The notes under the pieces are model-generated. The model did no database searches, was not told the DNA's origin, and worked only from the letters and a program-made list of their open reading frames with translations. 64,000 bases of DNA from Acanthosoma haemorrhoidale (Eukaryota > Arthropoda > Insecta > Hemiptera > Acanthosomatidae): positions 86,139,189 to 86,203,188 of the forward strand of contig OV884009.1 of the NCBI GenBank assembly GCA_930367205.1. Reading direction: 5' to 3'. Made by a program: the position numbers and the translations under genes. The stretch's first letter is position 1; each line of letters starts with the position of its first letter. Below, piece by piece: positions 59,700 to 64,000 of this stretch.

Positions 59700-60570
59700 T
59701 CTTAAGGATGAAAAAACTAGTGTAGTCAGCCCAAGGTTTATTGAATTTATTGAGGACAATGGCTCGTAAAAAACTGTGAAGAATCGTATATTAATTATAT
59801 TGCTCTGTGTTAGCCGTCGAAGAAATTCCATCCCACACCAAACTCATCCAGTGATATTACACTCAGCGTAGCGCTCACCAGACCTTCGGTAAACCCTCAT
59901 CTGTCTATCTGGCGTGGGACTTATCTTATAACAGCACGTTGCGCCATTCGTTTTCAGTCCACATAAGGTGTTCCCGAAAAAATTTCAAATGAGCTCTGGG
60001 ATATTCTCTGGTCAACAATTGCCCTGACGTCTCTGAGGGTTTAAATTTACTTCAACAATTCTTCTTGTGACAGTTTCTGCACATATGGCTACTCCCCGCG
60101 TTGTACAAAGAAGTTAAGCAGTCTCAGTAGCAGCTGAAAACCGATTCCGAAGCGTGTGCAGTACAATGACTCGGTCATCTCTTGGCTCTGTCACTCGCAA
60201 ACTGTCCACAAACTGTCTCACGGTAATTCAATACACGGGCTGTATATCTTTGGCTTCGACCGTCTTCCACTAAAGAAACAATACGGGCTACTTGCTCGAC
60301 CATCAAAACCATTTTTTTAAATAAAAATTAAAAAAAGCCTTTTGCTAAATTTTTAGAGTTCAGTAACACAATAAACAAAATAGAAATTTCTGTATAATTA
60401 TTTTAAAATAAATTTGTTGAATATTTAATGGGGATTTCCTTCATATTTACAGCCCCTTATCTCTGAAAACGTTTAATATTAATTAAAAAATAATTGAAAG
60501 CCGAAATAATACTATTAGTAAGTAAATATTTGTATTTTTCTATGTGGGCCACTTTTTTTGTGTGGCAGTG
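59700..60570 (-). mobile_element. Tc1-like transposon, 5' half with degenerate transposase
   Basis: The terminus at 60541-60570 reads CACTGCCACACAAAAAAAGT on the - strand, preceded by TA. The transposase start (ATG 60312-60310) reads MVLMVEQVARIVSLVEDGRS, a Tc1-type helix-turn-helix start. Further along, broken frames give LTREYPRAHLKFFREHLMWT, ENEWRNVLL, and VWDGISSTA (from the usual VWGGIS motif), then LHSFLRAIVLNKF. The catalytic DES triplet region appears as DKS near 59,925. Several stops and frameshifts are present. The C-terminal third and the second terminus are missing. Confidence 0.8.
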
Positions 60571-63500
60571 TAGTTAGAAATGATATCTCGTCTATTTCGC
60601 AGTTCGTTTACATATAGGTATCAAAATTCTACTTGACATCCTCGGTATTCTCCTAAATCTAAATAGTTGCTACATTTGCGCAATAATAAACATTTACCAC
60701 ATTCCTTTCTTTCTCATTGCTCAGTTTCGGTTATCTAGATAAGTTTATTATAACAATTAGCAATCCGATTTATTTTTTTGACGCAGAATATGAATGAGAT
60801 CTATTTTGTAAATATTCTTATGACGATAATGTTACCGTTCTATGGCGCAGCTAAGATGGCGGGAGGGTTGAGAGTAATTGAATATTCCTATAAATAGGAG
60901 TTTTCAAGACAGGTGAGGTGAGGTGGGGTTGGATGGTAAACAAGAGCACATTGTTGTGCACGGTTCTCGTGGCTAGCAACGTGCTTATCTGCAATAAACG
61001 GAGCAGACAACGTAAAAACCATCCTTGAAATTACCCTATGTACGCACACGAAGCAGTCGCCTTCCACGCCATTATTATATTCTAATTTTGTCCAATGAAC
61101 CCACTTTCTTCGATTTCTGTTTATTTTGTATTGAACTCTCTGTGGATTCGTGTATGCCAAAACTTGTTTAATCACAGGCGTACTCAAACGTAGCCAAACC
61201 TTTTGGACATGTGCCTAAGAGAGCTTTGGCTGGATTAATTTCGTGAAGTACACGGAAGGAAGATAAGGCATAGTTGCCAGTAGACAGTGATTCAGTTGTA
61301 GGCAGGCGGTGGTGGAACGGAGGCATCTTGCAGAGAGCAAGTTTGTTAGTGATCCGGCGAGATTGTTGTTCATTCGGCTCTGGGTAGTCTGGACGGGCCG
61401 TAAGGAATTGTTTGCTGTCCAGACAATCGAATGATATTTAAGAAGAAGCAATTTTAAATTGATCATTTACCATTTTATTGTCCATTGCATAAGTGATTTG
61501 GCGTGGAAAAAGACAAAATTATTCATAGTCATTGGCATTACAGCCAGTAAAATAAGTGCTCTATTGATAAAAATATAGCGTTGTGTAACCGTGTTTTCGT
61601 TTTGATTGATTCCGAGGCTTGTGAATTACCCTCTACATTCAACGTTTTATGCAATCGCCACTACACATCCCAAGACGGATTAGTTTATTCGCATTAGTTT
61701 TATTATTATTAATGCGTTTTAATTCTGAGAACATATGAATTGATAATGAGTTTGGGAATTACTACTTATCTATTCACGCCACGAAGTTAAGTGTACCCCC
61801 TGCGCAAACACACACAATGGTCCGTTCACCTAACGGTTCGTTTTGCGATGCTGAGGTCATAACATTTTAACTTGTCACTTCTATTCTTGTTTCTTTTTTA
61901 TATGACTAGACAAAACCTGCAATCATTTGGCTTGCTTATTGTTTGAATAATAATGAGTGCTATTAACCGATTGCTATCCTATTCAACTATTATTTGTCGC
62001 ATATTGTTAGCTGGTATTTCTCTACAGTTTTTTTTTTTTTATCGTCAAGACTGCTAAGTAATATGCTATATGATGATGAAGTCAATGACTGATGCATTAT
62101 CGTAGGATTTCCTCGGATCTTTGACCTCTTGATTTTTTGTTATCGTATCTGTGATTAATATCAATAGTAAGTATTTTTGATTCGAAAGTTTTTTTTTTAA
62201 TTTGACAGCATTATTTAATATTTACTAGCTTTACGTTTTTTTTTTTCTGGAATAATGACTAGTAAGCAGGAAATGATTTAATAATAGCAATAATTCTGAA
62301 TCGTCAATTTTATAAGAGAATTTCTCCCTCGAGAGTCCGTAACTGCCATAATGGGTTTTTATTTTATAACCCGTCGATACATTCTCTCATTCATTACAAA
62401 ATTCATTAGTTTCTGTAAAAGTGCAGATGTAGTTTTTCAAGTACACAAGTATGTTTACAACAGATGTTTCTAAAAGTTTACGGTTTAAAATAAAATCTTT
62501 TTCATTTACATTTATTATGTTGTTTATAAGTTCCCATAAATCTCTATTTCAATGTTCTTCGCGCCTTCCTTTGATTTAAATCTGAATCCTCATTTGAAAT
62601 GTAAACTTTCTGTAAATCTTCCAAATCAGAAGAAGCGCAGTGTTTATGACTCTGTGATACTAAAAAACTTTGCAGCTTTGACACTGGCTTTTGTTTCATA
62701 CTAAGTTAAAAGTAGTAGTCTAAAGAGAATGAAATAACCTAATGGTTAGTAATCCTGTAAATATAAACATAACATAATGAATGTTTACATTTTTCGTTTA
62801 CTAAGACTCAGTTGGCTAAGCATATTTATAAAAGACCACATTGTTTTACTTGATAACTCCTCAGAAAAGATTTTGACTTTTGTATTTATCAACAAGTTAT
62901 ATTTGGAGGAGCCGCTCGAAAGCTTTTTGAATGTCCTATACAATGTATTCTGTTGAATATGTGCCTTTGGTTTTGTTTTTAAACAGTCATATCTCGGAAG
63001 CCATTAATGTTACAAGCCTGAAAAATATATAACTTCTTGTACAGTACTAAATTTTCAACTACATTGCTCCTAATAATTTTATGGCATATCATCATAACGG
63101 AAGCCTATTTTAAAAATAAAATACAAAATTCAGTTTGGTAGCTAATATTAAACAGTTCTTTATACATTTATTATTTTAGAAAGAACTAAAAACTCACGTT
63201 TACGGAGTTTATCATTGCCTATTCTATATGTTGCAGCACAACATTGGCTGGAATGGACCGAATCATGTGAATTATCCCAGTTAGTAACGCCTAACGTCTC
63301 GAGTGTCAGAGGCCTGCGCCTGTTATCATAGCTTTATCTGTCATTTTTGCTTTATCTACAGTTCAACAACTAAATAAAAATTGTCAGTAATCCTCGCTTT
63401 GACCCCCTCAGGTGACATTCGCAATGAGCTTCGCCTCTCTCACGAGAAATCGTGGATTTAGTGATTGTCATTCATATTAATATTGTTGTCTTGACTTTTA

Positions 63501-64000
63501 TAATTATTTAAATTTCGTAACTTAATTACCAAACGCCGATGGGGTTATCTATGCTTATATCCCCTTTCGTGTTGCTGTTGCTGCTTTCTTCAGTCCCAAT
63601 GATGACGCAAGAGCGTTAGTTTCTTAACGATGCATATGTATGTAATTAGAGCAGGTAGATGATCAAACAGTAAGTTTTTCTTTACTTTTCACAGCTCGTT
63701 TACAGACAACTGTGAAAAAGGGAAAGCTCATAGGACAAGAGAAAGAAAAAAAAACTGGGGGCTTTTAAGGAGAGTATATTTGTAGTGGGTAATCAATTTA
63801 GACCTCATCAATTGTCTTAATAAAAGATGATGATGATGATGATTAGTGTAATGTTGATGTCCACCTTATTTAGTATATACTGGCATATATGTACAAAGGA
63901 GGTCTTCCTAATTTTTGTTATTTACAATTATGATAATGTTTTGCGTTTGTGTTAAATGTAATATGTCCTAATGTAATAGCTGAACATGAAGGATGAAGCT
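60571..64000. other. Non-coding DNA to the window end
   Basis: Open frames at 60,888-61,187 and 61,215-61,466 (- strand) lie in a less AT-rich segment but resemble no family. No element ends or RNA genes were seen beyond the microsatellite near 63,826. Confidence 0.4.
63826..63843. repeat. (GAT)6 microsatellite
   Basis: Six perfect GAT units. Confidence 0.9.

Noticed and set aside
60888..61466. Two - strand frames near the right end, considered as gene exons
   Set aside because: No known motif, low-quality composition and no convincing splice sites.

Overview
This window is eukaryotic nuclear DNA, very AT-rich and mostly non-coding. It has spliceosomal splice sites, A-rich retroposon tails, Tc1/mariner-superfamily, Tigger-type and Jockey-type elements, and one gene for an insect-type secreted matrix protein. 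Together these point to an insect, probably a hemipteran or similar group with a large repeat-rich genome; that assignment is inference. I see no operons, rRNA, CRISPR array or convincing functional tRNA gene. Only three places look like host coding sequence.

Layout. At about 2.5 kb on the + strand is one intact, well-spliced internal exon of the NatA auxiliary subunit NAA15. I found no neighbouring exon of that gene. From 10,980 to 13,826 on the - strand is a single long exon coding about 948 residues of a secreted Pro/Tyr/Asn/Thr-rich protein. Its 5' exon(s) lie at higher coordinates and were not found. At about 54 kb (- strand) a short open exon with an acceptor site and a stop may be the last exon of a third gene, which I cannot name.

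The rest is introns or intergenic DNA filled with decayed mobile elements. Three copies (6.2, 39.6 and 55.4 kb) belong to one Tc1/mariner-superfamily family with AAGGGTGTCCC ends and TA target sites. All three lack the middle of the transposase, and two share a second deletion. Other elements are a Tigger-like remnant (34.6-35.6 kb), a 5'-truncated Jockey-like LINE with poly(A) tail beside it (35.7-36.4 kb), a second LINE reverse-transcriptase fragment (58.6-59.4 kb) interrupted by an LTR-like repeat that also occurs at 42.6 kb, the 5' half of a Tc1 element (59.7-60.6 kb), two foldback elements with long inverted arms (30.2-31.0 and 56.8-57.2 kb), two copies of a probable tRNA-derived SINE (43.0 and 56.7 kb), and several unnamed dispersed repeats. 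The stretch 13.8-30 kb is low in recognisable genes and elements.

I did not find a new multi-gene system. The most informative points are the shared-deletion transposon lineage, the isolated NAA15 exon, the long secreted-protein exon, and the foldback elements.
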